NCBI GenBank assembly: GCA_903903765.1
Contig: CAIVAH010000026.1
Location: forward strand, 1 to 5,232
Source: an uncultured Methylococcaceae bacterium
GTDB lineage: Bacteria; Pseudomonadota; Gammaproteobacteria; Methylococcales; Methylomonadaceae
DNA: 5,232 nucleotides
Direction of reading: 5' to 3'
Shown: positions 1-5,232 of the stretch, piece by piece
Layout: every line of letters begins with the position of its first letter
Numbering within the stretch: position 1 is the first letter of the stretch
The notes under the pieces: model-generated
Seen by the model: only the letters and a program-made list of their open reading frames with translations
Told to the model about the DNA's origin: nothing
Databases searched by the model: none
Program-made: the position numbers and the translations under genes

Positions 1-208
1 CCCGTAACGCATAAATTTCATGGTAGTTGGCGGGTAGTTGGGCTTCTTCTGTAGGTGGTACCCATTGTCCAAAACAGGTTGGCCAATCAGGGCAACCCAT
101 GCCAGCACCAGAAGCTCTAACGATGCCACCCATTAGGAAAACGATATAAACGGCAACTATTGTGATAATACCTAGGCGACGAAATTTTATGATTGCTGAT
201 GAGTTCAT
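1..208 (-). CDS. ctaA: Heme A synthase, COX15/CtaA family (5' part only)
   Basis: Only the first 69 codons are present; the gene runs off the left edge. Family members are polytopic inner-membrane proteins that oxidise a methyl group of heme O to give heme A, the cofactor of aa3-type cytochrome oxidases. Visible: a basic N-terminus, a first membrane segment at about residues 12-30, then the family signature [19 protein letters not shown] (residues 27-45), followed by FGQW and a PPT...[11 protein letters not shown] stretch on the outer side. C39 and C45 form a Cys pair like that in the first external loop of CtaA from Bacillus. The PPT/QLP.NY extension is what I recall from Bacteroidetes-type COX15 rather than the usual proteobacterial form. 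The ATG overlaps the ygfZ stop (ATGA) and has no Shine-Dalgarno of its own, so its translation is probably coupled to ygfZ. The conserved heme-ligand histidines lie outside the window, so activity cannot be judged. Confidence 0.88.
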   Translation of the reverse strand, partial: MNSSAIIKFRRLGIITIVAVYIVFLMGGIVRASGAGMGCPDWPTCFGQWVPPTEEAQLPANYHEIYALR

Positions 209-1227
209 GCGGGTTCTGTTAATAAGGTCACTGGGATGGGTTGTTCGGCACTCATTATTAAGGCTTTAGGTGCATTTTCTTGCTTTTGCAAGACAATCAG
301 TAGACTGTACTTTATCAAGTTAGTCTTGTTTTGATTGAGCGCTTGATCAGGTGTCGGTAAGGCCAATAGTACTTTTGCAATGGCTTGATCTGAATCAGAG
401 TCAACTGCGTAAATACTAGCGTTAGGGACTGGTGAGAAGGGTGCTAGGCATTCGGCTAACACGAGTTCGCGTTTAGTTTTACCTAGATAATGCGTTCGAG
501 CTACGATTTCTTGGCCGGTGTAACAACCTTTTGTGTAACTAATGCCACCTAACTCATCTAAATTTAGCATTTGAGGAATAAACTCTTCTGCCGTAGCCGG
601 GCTTAGCCAAGGAATACCAGCTAGCAAATCAAGATAACGCCAATGCGCAGAGTTAGCGTTGGTAAAGTTTTCCTTAGTACTGTATTGGGTCCAGAGATTA
701 ATGGCCGTATCGGTGTCTGCAATAATGAGTTGACGATTAACCGTATCTGTAAAGCTTACGCTGATAAAGGTATCTTGATGGGTGTTGAAGCGTTCTATAT
801 TATTGGGTTTTGTTTGATCATTTAGACCGAATAAACACAGGTTTTCAGTCACGTTATTTACAGTAGCATCCGATCTTAAGATATACATGCGTAATTTTTT
901 CTGTATGCTGTCTAAAAGATCTATGGGCAGAATCATTAAAAAGCCATCAGGTGTTTTAATCAGTAAAAATGTGCTGAGTACCCGGCCTTTAGGATTACAT
1001 AGTGCGCCTAGGCTACTTTTTGTCTCGGTAATGTCGTTTACATTACAGGTAATTTGACCTTGCAATAATTTCGCTGCATCAGAGCCACTGATTTTTAAGA
1101 TGCCTAGATGTGGAATGGGATACAGTGCTTTTGGATTAGTGATGTTAGTATGAGTAAAGCTGATGTCGGCATCATTGTTAAATTCAGCTTGATGACTGCG
1201 TAGAAAATTTTGCCAATTTAGGTTCAT
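205..1227 (-). CDS. ygfZ: YgfZ/GcvT-family folate-binding Fe-S cluster protein
   Basis: A 340-residue protein (E. coli YgfZ has 326). YgfZ is a cytoplasmic, tetrahydrofolate-binding relative of the GcvT aminomethyltransferase that supports synthesis or repair of certain iron-sulfur enzymes, including tRNA-modifying MiaB. The diagnostic motif KGCYTGQE is intact at residues 233-240, with the conserved cysteine at C235, inside the conserved block [15 protein letters not shown]...[11 protein letters not shown] (about 216-253). The N-terminal GcvT-like part shows LLQGQIT (54-60) and [13 protein letters not shown] (73-85). No catalytic residue appears lost. The chosen ATG (1227-1225) follows an A/T-rich leader without a clear Shine-Dalgarno, so the start is less certain than the rest; the next in-frame ATG lies far inside the conserved domain. 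It is divergent from ygfX and its stop overlaps the start of the heme A synthase, suggesting a ygfZ-ctaA operon. Confidence 0.95.
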   Translation of the reverse strand: MNLNWQNFLRSHQAEFNNDADISFTHTNITNPKALYPIPHLGILKISGSDAAKLLQGQITCNVNDITETKSSLGALCNPKGRVLSTFLLIKTPDGFLMILPIDLLDSIQKKLRMYILRSDATVNNVTENLCLFGLNDQTKPNNIERFNTHQDTFISVSFTDTVNRQLIIADTDTAINLWTQYSTKENFTNANSAHWRYLDLLAGIPWLSPATAEEFIPQMLNLDELGGISYTKGCYTGQEIVARTHYLGKTKRELVLAECLAPFSPVPNASIYAVDSDSDQAIAKVLLALPTPDQALNQNKTNLIKYSLLIVLQKQENAPKALIMSAEQPIPVTLLTEPA

Positions 1228-1259
1228 AGTTTAAAAAAGAATAGCCGTAAATGCGTAAG

Positions 1260-1270
1260 ATTATATAGCA
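1260..1270 (-). promoter_or_regulatory. Possible sigma-70 promoter (-10 region) for ygfZ
   Basis: Read on the minus strand this stretch is TGCTATATAAT. It contains a perfect TATAAT (1265-1260) and, in the overlapping register, a TG dinucleotide one base before TATATA, as in extended -10 promoters. It would start transcription near 1252, about 25 bases before the ygfZ ATG. No good -35 box is found at 16-18 bases upstream, so the call rests on the -10 element alone in AT-rich DNA. Confidence 0.4.
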
Positions 1271-1297
1271 ACTGTATTAACAGGGTATACGCTTATT

Positions 1298-1304
1298 AGG
1301 AGGT
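1298..1304 (+). promoter_or_regulatory. Strong Shine-Dalgarno of ygfX
   Basis: AGGAGGT lies 6 bases before the ygfX ATG and is almost a full complement to the 16S rRNA 3' end. It fixes the start at 1311 and is the strongest ribosome binding site in the window, stronger than those of hfq, hflX or hflK. I see no convincing promoter for ygfX in the 83-base divergent gap. Confidence 0.85.
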
Positions 1305-1310
1305 AAAGGC

Positions 1311-1754
1311 ATGGCAAGAGATAATGCTGAGATATTGCTATTTAGGTGTTTAGCCTCAAAGCGCTTAAGGCAATATCTATGGCTTTTACATGCTTTAGTG
1401 CTAGTAGCGTTATTGCTTAACGGCTTGCCGCAAATTATTAAAGTGATATTAAGTCTGCTGGTACTTGTGCATCTTTGGTTTGCACTCAGGTCGGCTCATA
1501 AAACGCAGGCTACGATTCGTTATACAGAGTCTTTAGGTTGGGAGTTTTTAGTCGATAATGTGTTTAAGCCTATTGACGTTTTAAAATCAACCGTTATAAC
1601 CACCCAAGTGCTTTTTTTACATTTCAATTATAACTTAGAGCCTAAAGGCTTAATATGGCCAAGGAAAAATGTATTTTTAGTGGTAAGTGACATGCTTTCT
1701 GAGCAAGATTATCGGCACTTGGTTGTTAAATTGCGTATGACAGTAATAAAATAA
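1311..1754 (+). CDS. ygfX: YgfX-like (CptA) small inner-membrane protein
   Basis: A 147-residue protein (E. coli YgfX is about 135). Layout: a short basic N-terminus, a membrane hairpin of two hydrophobic segments at about 22-39 and 41-60 separated by an NGLP turn, then a soluble domain of about 85 residues, probably cytoplasmic. The end, SDMLSEQDYRHLVVKLR (126-142), matches the usual YgfX ending (D-s-l-s-x-x-D-[FY]-R-x-L-x-x-x-L-R). In E. coli, YgfX (CptA) has been described as a toxin affecting FtsZ and MreB assembly, paired with SdhE (CptB); other work treats SdhE as a flavinylation factor, so the toxin-antitoxin role is debated. The divergent position beside ygfZ supports the assignment. 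sdhE, normally the upstream partner, is missing. The family is assigned by topology, tail motif and neighbourhood; overall sequence similarity is low. The gap to hfq is 117 bases. Confidence 0.75.
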   Translation: MARDNAEILLFRCLASKRLRQYLWLLHALVLVALLLNGLPQIIKVILSLLVLVHLWFALRSAHKTQATIRYTESLGWEFLVDNVFKPIDVLKSTVITTQVLFLHFNYNLEPKGLIWPRKNVFLVVSDMLSEQDYRHLVVKLRMTVIK

Positions 1755-1772
1755 GTATAAACAAGTCGTGTC

Positions 1773-1781
1773 TGATAAAAT
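1773..1781 (+). promoter_or_regulatory. Possible extended -10 promoter for hfq
   Basis: TGATAAAAT combines an extended -10 TG with TAAAAT, a 5/6 match to TATAAT, 19 bases after the ygfX stop. It would give an hfq leader of roughly 85 bases. There is no good -35 box at the right distance. A second candidate, TTGACT (1812-1817) with CATAAG (1833-1838), has a 15-base spacer, shorter than usual. At least one promoter in this 117-base gap is likely, but which one is not decided by the sequence. Confidence 0.35.
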
Positions 1782-1852
1782 AAAATTATCGCGTACACAG
1801 TTTGATAGTTTTTGACTGGTAATTGCAGGTATCATAAGCCCCAATTAATTAA

Positions 1853-1864
1853 AATAATAAGGAG
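1853..1864 (+). promoter_or_regulatory. hfq ribosome binding site with ARN triplets
   Basis: AAGGAG (1859-1864) sits 7 bases before the ATG at 1872 and decides the start: a longer in-frame reading from a TTG at 1812 would add 20 residues absent from Hfq proteins and lacks a ribosome site. Directly upstream and overlapping it are three consecutive A-purine-any triplets (AAT AAT AAG, 1853-1861), the kind of RNA bound by the distal face of Hfq. E. coli Hfq represses its own translation through its leader; the same here is an inference. Confidence 0.6.
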
Positions 1865-1871
1865 AAATCGG

Positions 1872-2111
1872 ATGTCAAAAGGCCAAAATTTACAGGATAA
1901 TTTTTTAAATTCGCTTAGAAAAGAACATACGCCTGTATCAATTTTCCTAGTTAATGGTATTAAGTTACAAGGAAAAGTTGATTCATTTGATCAATATGTC
2001 ATCATGCTTAAAAATACCATTAGCCAAATGGTTTATAAACACGCTATATCAACCATTGTACCCAGCAAAGCCGTTAAAATGACGCGCGAGGATGAGGCTG
2101 TTGAAGAATAG
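1872..2111 (+). CDS. hfq: RNA chaperone Hfq
   Basis: A 79-residue Sm-like protein that forms a hexameric ring and pairs small regulatory RNAs with mRNAs. The Sm1 region ([20 protein letters not shown], 23-42) and the Sm2 motif YKHA (55-58) are intact. Distal and proximal RNA-binding residues are kept: Q8, D9, I30, Q33, Q41, Y42, K56 and H57; position 25 is Phe instead of E. coli Tyr. The lateral rim patch reads RKEH (16-19), against RRER in E. coli, so one arginine is replaced by His. The C-terminal tail is short: after the core (about residue 65) only 14 residues follow, ending in the acidic stretch REDEAVEE, compared with about 37 in E. coli. It lies downstream of ygfX rather than miaA, and 56 bases before hflX, consistent with cotranscription with the hfl genes. 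Confidence 0.98.
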   Translation: MSKGQNLQDNFLNSLRKEHTPVSIFLVNGIKLQGKVDSFDQYVIMLKNTISQMVYKHAISTIVPSKAVKMTREDEAVEE

Positions 2112-2156
2112 ACACGGTAGTTTTGATGTTGTCTGTTTACCTGTAGTATTATCCTT

Positions 2157-2160
2157 GGAG
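2157..2160 (+). promoter_or_regulatory. Shine-Dalgarno fixing the TTG start of hflX
   Basis: GGAG lies 7 bases before TTG at 2168. The TTG begins the reading MFDRPDSGE, matching the E. coli HflX N-terminus (MFDRYDAGE), so the rare start codon is supported both by spacing and by homology. Confidence 0.75.
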
Positions 2161-2167
2161 TATTTTA

Positions 2168-3436
2168 TTGTTTGACCGTCCAGATTCAGGTGAACGAGCA
2201 ATTCTTGTTCATCTAACCATTCGTTCCGGACAAGAGGATCTTTTAGAGTTAAAAGAACTTGCTAAATCGGCCGGAACCGATCCTGTTTATGTTGTAACTG
2301 GCACACGTAAAAGACCTGATCCTAAATATTTTGTCGGCACCGGTAAACTCGATGAGTTAAAAGCCGCTGTCGTGGAATACAGTGCTGATGTGGTTTTATT
2401 TAATCATCCTTTAGCGCCTAGCCAAGAGAGAAATCTTGAAGGCTTTTTGGGTGTGCGTGTGGTCGATAGAAATGGTCTTATTCTGGATATTTTCGCGCAA
2501 CGAGCTCAATCATTTGAAGGTAAACTACAAGTAGAGTTGGCGCAGTTAAAGCACTTATCCACACGTTTAGTCCGAGGGTGGACACATTTAGAACGCCAAA
2601 AAGGTGGGATTGGTTTGCGCGGGCCTGGTGAGACGCAGTTAGAAACCGATAGACGTTTATTGGGTTTGCGTATTAAGCAAATTCAACAGCGCTTAGATAA
2701 AGTTGAAAAACAGCGGCATCAAGGACGGAGTAAACGTAAAAAGGCAGAAATATCTTCTGTGTCATTAGTCGGTTATACTAATGCGGGTAAATCTACTTTA
2801 TTCAATGCCTTAACGGGTGCAGATATTTATGCAGCGGATCAGTTGTTTGCGACTCTAGATCCTACTTTACGCAGTTGCCAACTCCCTAACAACACAGAAA
2901 TAGTGTTAGCCGATACAGTGGGGTTTATTCGGCATTTACCGCATGAATTGGTGGCGGCATTTAAATCTACTTTGCAAGAAGCCAGTGAAGCCGATCTGTT
3001 GCTACATGTCGTCGATGCTTTTAGTGAAGAACGTGACGAAATTATGCTACAAGTTAATAGTGTGCTTAAGGATATTGAGGCGGATAAAGTAAGGCAGTTA
3101 GAGGTCTTTAATAAAATAGATTTGCTAGAAAATATTCAGCCACATGTAGATAGAGATGATTTAGGACAGCCCATTCGAGTCTGGCTTTCTGCTGAAACAG
3201 GTGCGGGTATTGAATTATTGAATGCTACTTTAGCAGAGATTTTTGCCAATACAAAAGTTAAGCGTCGGTGTTATTTACGTCCTGATCAAACTGATATTAG
3301 AGCTAAACTATTTACTTGCGCAAATATAATTGACGAGCATATTGATGAGTCGGGTGCCAATGATATAAAGATAGAAATAGATGTTAGGTATCTGGGTTTA
3401 TTAAAAGATGTAAAAATTGAAGAAATAACCGAGTAG
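2168..3436 (+). CDS. hflX: Ribosome-associated GTPase HflX
   Basis: A 422-residue GTPase (E. coli 426) of the TRAFAC/Obg-HflX group. HflX binds the 50S subunit, splits stalled ribosomes and is linked to heat-stress ribosome rescue. The N-terminal HflX domain covers about 1-190, with PKYFVGTGK (52-60), the EGKLQVELAQL block (117-127), GGIGLRGPGETQLETDRR (146-163) and a charged helical linker to about 192. The G domain carries all motifs: G1 GYTNAGKST (202-210), switch I ATLDPTLR (228-235), G3 DTVGF (249-253), G4 NKID (315-318) and G5 SAETG (341-345). A variable C-terminal domain of about 60 residues follows. It starts with TTG, which may keep expression modest. It follows hfq by 56 bases with no terminator-like hairpin, so it is likely in the same transcript. 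Despite its historical name it is not part of the HflKC complex. Confidence 0.97.
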   Translation: MFDRPDSGERAILVHLTIRSGQEDLLELKELAKSAGTDPVYVVTGTRKRPDPKYFVGTGKLDELKAAVVEYSADVVLFNHPLAPSQERNLEGFLGVRVVDRNGLILDIFAQRAQSFEGKLQVELAQLKHLSTRLVRGWTHLERQKGGIGLRGPGETQLETDRRLLGLRIKQIQQRLDKVEKQRHQGRSKRKKAEISSVSLVGYTNAGKSTLFNALTGADIYAADQLFATLDPTLRSCQLPNNTEIVLADTVGFIRHLPHELVAAFKSTLQEASEADLLLHVVDAFSEERDEIMLQVNSVLKDIEADKVRQLEVFNKIDLLENIQPHVDRDDLGQPIRVWLSAETGAGIELLNATLAEIFANTKVKRRCYLRPDQTDIRAKLFTCANIIDEHIDESGANDIKIEIDVRYLGLLKDVKIEEITE

Positions 3437-3438
3437 GG

Positions 3439-3464
3439 TATCGTATTTGTAGGGATATACGATA
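3439..3464 (+). repeat. Perfect 8-bp inverted repeat between hflX and hflK
   Basis: TATCGTAT (3439-3446) and its exact reverse complement ATACGATA (3457-3464) flank a 10-base loop, starting 2 bases after the hflX stop. The stem is AT-rich and there is no T-run after it, so it is not a standard intrinsic terminator. It could be a weak RNA hairpin or an operator. The rest of the 92-base gap shows only the hflK ribosome site (GGAG, 3518-3521, 7 bases before the ATG). Confidence 0.55.
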
Positions 3465-3528
3465 GAATAGCGTTTATTAATGTCCTGAGGGATAAAATTA
3501 ATTAAGTAATCCAATATGGAGCATAAGT

Positions 3529-4770
3529 ATGTCGTGGAATGAGCCTGGTGGTAGTGATAAAGACCCTTGGAGTGGTCGAGGGGACCAGAAAGGACCGCCT
3601 GATTTAGACGAAGTTGTAAAATCTTTGCAAGAAAAACTGGGTAAGTTTTTTGGTGAAGGTAATGGCGACAAAAATGGAGCGCCGAATAAGTTTTCATTTG
3701 GTACTTCATTGAAGGGTTTAGGTTATTTGAGTGGTGGAGTTGCTGTGTTATGGGGTCTAAGTGGTTTTTATATCGTCGATGAAGGTAATCACGGTGTTGA
3801 AACACGTTTTGGTCAATACATTGGTACGACTCAATCGGGTTTAAATTGGCATATCCCGACGCCTATCGAACATGTTGATATTGTTAATGTCAAACAACAA
3901 CGATTTATAGAAGTGGGTTATCGTAGTTCTGCGGGTGGTGAACAGGTCGGTTCAGTTCCCAAAGAAGCATTGATGTTAACTAAAGATGAAAACTATGTGG
4001 ATGTGCGTTTAGCGGTGCAGTATCAAGTTAAAGATGCTAAGCAGTTTTTGTTTAATGTGGTTAATCCAGCCTTGACCCTTAAACAAGTGACAGAAAGTGC
4101 TTTAAGAGGTGTGGTAGGTAGTAGTGCTATGGACTTTGTCTTAACCCAAGGCCGTAGTGAAATTGTGACCTTGATTAAAAAAGAAATCCAAGATGTGATG
4201 GATAGTTATGAATCGGGTATTCAAATTACGAGTGTTAACTTACAAGATGCTCAACCACCTGAGCAAGTGCAAAATTCCTTCGAAGATGCCATTAAAGCTC
4301 GTGAAGATGAGCAACGCTTAATTAACGAAGCCGAAGCCTATTCTAATGATGTAGTCCCCAAAGCTAGGGGTGCTGCAGCACGTAAGATTCAAGAAGCTGA
4401 GGGTTATAAAGAACAAGTGATTGCTCAAGCTGAGGGTGAAACCAGTCGCTTTAGTCAATTATTAGCGCAATATGCTAAAGCACCCGATGTGACTCGTAAG
4501 CGTATGTATATTGAGTCTATGGAAGCGGTGCTGTCTGAAACCAATAAGGTATTAGTTGACGCTAAATCCGGCAGTAATTTTTATTTACCGTTAGATAAAA
4601 TGCTCCAAACTAATCCTGCTACAACTGCAACTCCTGCAGTAACTGGTGTATCAACAAGTACGGTAGATTCGTCTCAGACACAGGTATCTCAGCAAGCTGG
4701 TTCAAGTTCAGTGCCAGACCCAACGGTTGAGCGTAATGTTAATCGTAGTCGTGATGGCAGAGGTCGCTAA
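3529..4770 (+). CDS. hflK: FtsH modulator subunit HflK (SPFH/Band 7 membrane protein)
   Basis: A 413-residue protein (E. coli 419). HflK and HflC assemble into a large inner-membrane cage around the FtsH AAA protease and modulate its degradation of membrane proteins. Order of parts: a cytoplasmic Gly/Pro/Asp-rich N-terminus, MSWNEPGGSDKDPW and GPPDLDEVV (to about 60); one membrane segment at about 62-82; a periplasmic SPFH/Band 7 domain from GVETRFGQY (89-97) to about 265, including LMLTKDENYVDV (148-159) and ALRGVVG (191-197); an Ala/Glu/Gln-rich coiled-coil helix at about 265-330; the MYIESMEAVL block (346-355); and a Ser/Thr/Gln-rich low-complexity tail from about 371. Relative to E. coli it carries roughly 15 extra residues before LMLTKDEN (about 128-146), which I believe is common outside enterobacteria. 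Its stop overlaps the hflC start by one base. Confidence 0.97.
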   Translation: MSWNEPGGSDKDPWSGRGDQKGPPDLDEVVKSLQEKLGKFFGEGNGDKNGAPNKFSFGTSLKGLGYLSGGVAVLWGLSGFYIVDEGNHGVETRFGQYIGTTQSGLNWHIPTPIEHVDIVNVKQQRFIEVGYRSSAGGEQVGSVPKEALMLTKDENYVDVRLAVQYQVKDAKQFLFNVVNPALTLKQVTESALRGVVGSSAMDFVLTQGRSEIVTLIKKEIQDVMDSYESGIQITSVNLQDAQPPEQVQNSFEDAIKAREDEQRLINEAEAYSNDVVPKARGAAARKIQEAEGYKEQVIAQAEGETSRFSQLLAQYAKAPDVTRKRMYIESMEAVLSETNKVLVDAKSGSNFYLPLDKMLQTNPATTATPAVTGVSTSTVDSSQTQVSQQAGSSSVPDPTVERNVNRSRDGRGR

Positions 4771-5232
4771 TGAATCAAAATAAAATTATTGTCGGTTTGG
4801 CTGCTGTGGTATTGATAGCTGTAATGAGTGTGTTTACAGTCGGTCAATATGAAAAGGTTATAAAATTTAGGTTGGGTGAAATCGTTAAAAATGATTATGC
4901 ACCGGGTCTACATTTTAAAATTCCGTTTATTAATAATGTTAAGAAATTTGATGGCCGTATTCAAACTATGGATGCCAAACCAGAAAGATTTTTAACGGCT
5001 GAAAAAAAGAACGTTATTGTTGATTCTTTTGTAAAATGGCGTATTGGTAATGTGAGTACTTTTTATACGTCTGTGGCGGGTGATATTGATCAAGCTAATT
5101 TACGCTTGGATCAAATTATTAAAGATGCGTTTCGTAGTGAATTCAGTAAACGTAATATTAAGCAACTTATCTCTACAGACCGCAGTGCAATTAGAGAGAT
5201 TTTAACGAATAACTCAAAAGCTGTAGCGGCGG
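4770..5232 (+). CDS. hflC: FtsH modulator subunit HflC (5' part only)
   Basis: The first 154 codons of a gene that runs off the right edge (the E. coli protein has 334 residues). It is the partner of HflK in the membrane SPFH complex that controls FtsH. A single N-terminal signal-anchor segment at about 5-24 (KIIVGLAAVVLIAVMSVFTV) is followed by the start of the SPFH/Band 7 domain: VIKFRLGEIV (30-39), APGLHFKIPFI (44-54), RIQTMDAKPERF (63-74) and KKNVIVDSFVKWRI (79-92), all close to E. coli HflC. The ATG shares its A with the hflK TAA stop (TAATG), and AGAGGT (4759-4764) inside hflK gives a ribosome site 5 bases upstream. This arrangement suits coupled translation of two subunits needed in equal amounts. 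The coiled-coil and C-terminal parts are outside the window. Confidence 0.97.
   Translation, partial: MNQNKIIVGLAAVVLIAVMSVFTVGQYEKVIKFRLGEIVKNDYAPGLHFKIPFINNVKKFDGRIQTMDAKPERFLTAEKKNVIVDSFVKWRIGNVSTFYTSVAGDIDQANLRLDQIIKDAFRSEFSKRNIKQLISTDRSAIREILTNNSKAVAA

Noticed and set aside
643..825. 60-codon plus-strand open frame inside ygfZ
   Set aside because: It lies antisense to a well conserved part of ygfZ, has no ribosome site and no recognisable protein features; it is a chance frame.
1272..1283. CTGT-N4-ACAG palindrome in the ygfZ/ygfX gap, resembling a LexA box
   Set aside because: A LexA site needs CTGT-N8-ACAG; the spacer here is 4 bases, and 4-bp arms occur often by chance.
1812..1871. 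20-residue N-terminal extension of Hfq from a TTG start
   Set aside because: The added residues match no Hfq, the TTG has no ribosome site, and the ATG at 1872 has AAGGAG at ideal spacing and begins the conserved MSKGQNLQ.
2123..2152. Promoter-like TTGATG-N18-TATTAT before hflX
   Set aside because: Transcription would start near 2159, inside the hflX ribosome site, leaving the TTG start without a usable leader; probably chance in AT-rich DNA.
3401..3805. 134-codon minus-strand open frame across the hflX-hflK junction
   Set aside because: It is antisense to the hflX end and the hflK N-terminus, its His/Tyr-rich composition looks artificial, and both overlapped genes are certain.
4370..4381. 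12-bp perfect palindrome GTGCTGCAGCAC in hflK
   Set aside because: It falls in codons for the Gly-Ala-Ala-Ala run of the conserved coiled-coil region and is explained by repeated alanine codons.

Overview
The window is about 5.2 kb of AT-rich chromosomal DNA from a proteobacterium, most likely a gammaproteobacterium. The evidence is the conserved hfq-hflX-hflK-hflC block and a ygfZ/ygfX divergent pair, both typical of that class; I cannot fix the genus. The gene starting at the left edge is a heme A synthase, so the organism probably makes a heme A-containing terminal oxidase and respires aerobically. No mobile element, CRISPR array, tRNA or rRNA is visible, and coding density is high.

Left part, minus strand (1-1227): ygfZ, a folate-binding iron-sulfur cluster maintenance protein, is followed by the first 69 codons of a COX15/CtaA-type heme A synthase. 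The two overlap by 4 bases (ATGA), so they probably form one co-translated operon running out of the window to the left.

Middle (1228-1871): an 83-base divergent intergenic region separates ygfZ from a plus-strand ygfX-like (CptA) small membrane protein with a near-perfect Shine-Dalgarno. In enterobacteria sdhE (cptB) sits between ygfZ and ygfX; here there is no room for it. A 117-base gap containing a possible promoter leads to hfq.

Right part, plus strand (1872-5232): hfq, hflX (TTG start), hflK and the 5' part of hflC lie in a row. Hfq is the RNA chaperone for small regulatory RNAs. HflX is a ribosome-associated GTPase. HflK and HflC form the membrane SPFH complex that modulates the FtsH protease; their genes overlap by one base (TAATG). 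The miaA gene, which precedes hfq in E. coli, is absent here and ygfX takes its place.

This is mostly an ordinary housekeeping region. I found no convincing undescribed system. The points worth a second look are the orphan ygfX without sdhE, the heme A synthase whose N-terminus resembles the Bacteroidetes type with a Cys pair, the short Hfq whose acidic tail follows the core almost directly, and a perfect 8-bp inverted repeat between hflX and hflK.
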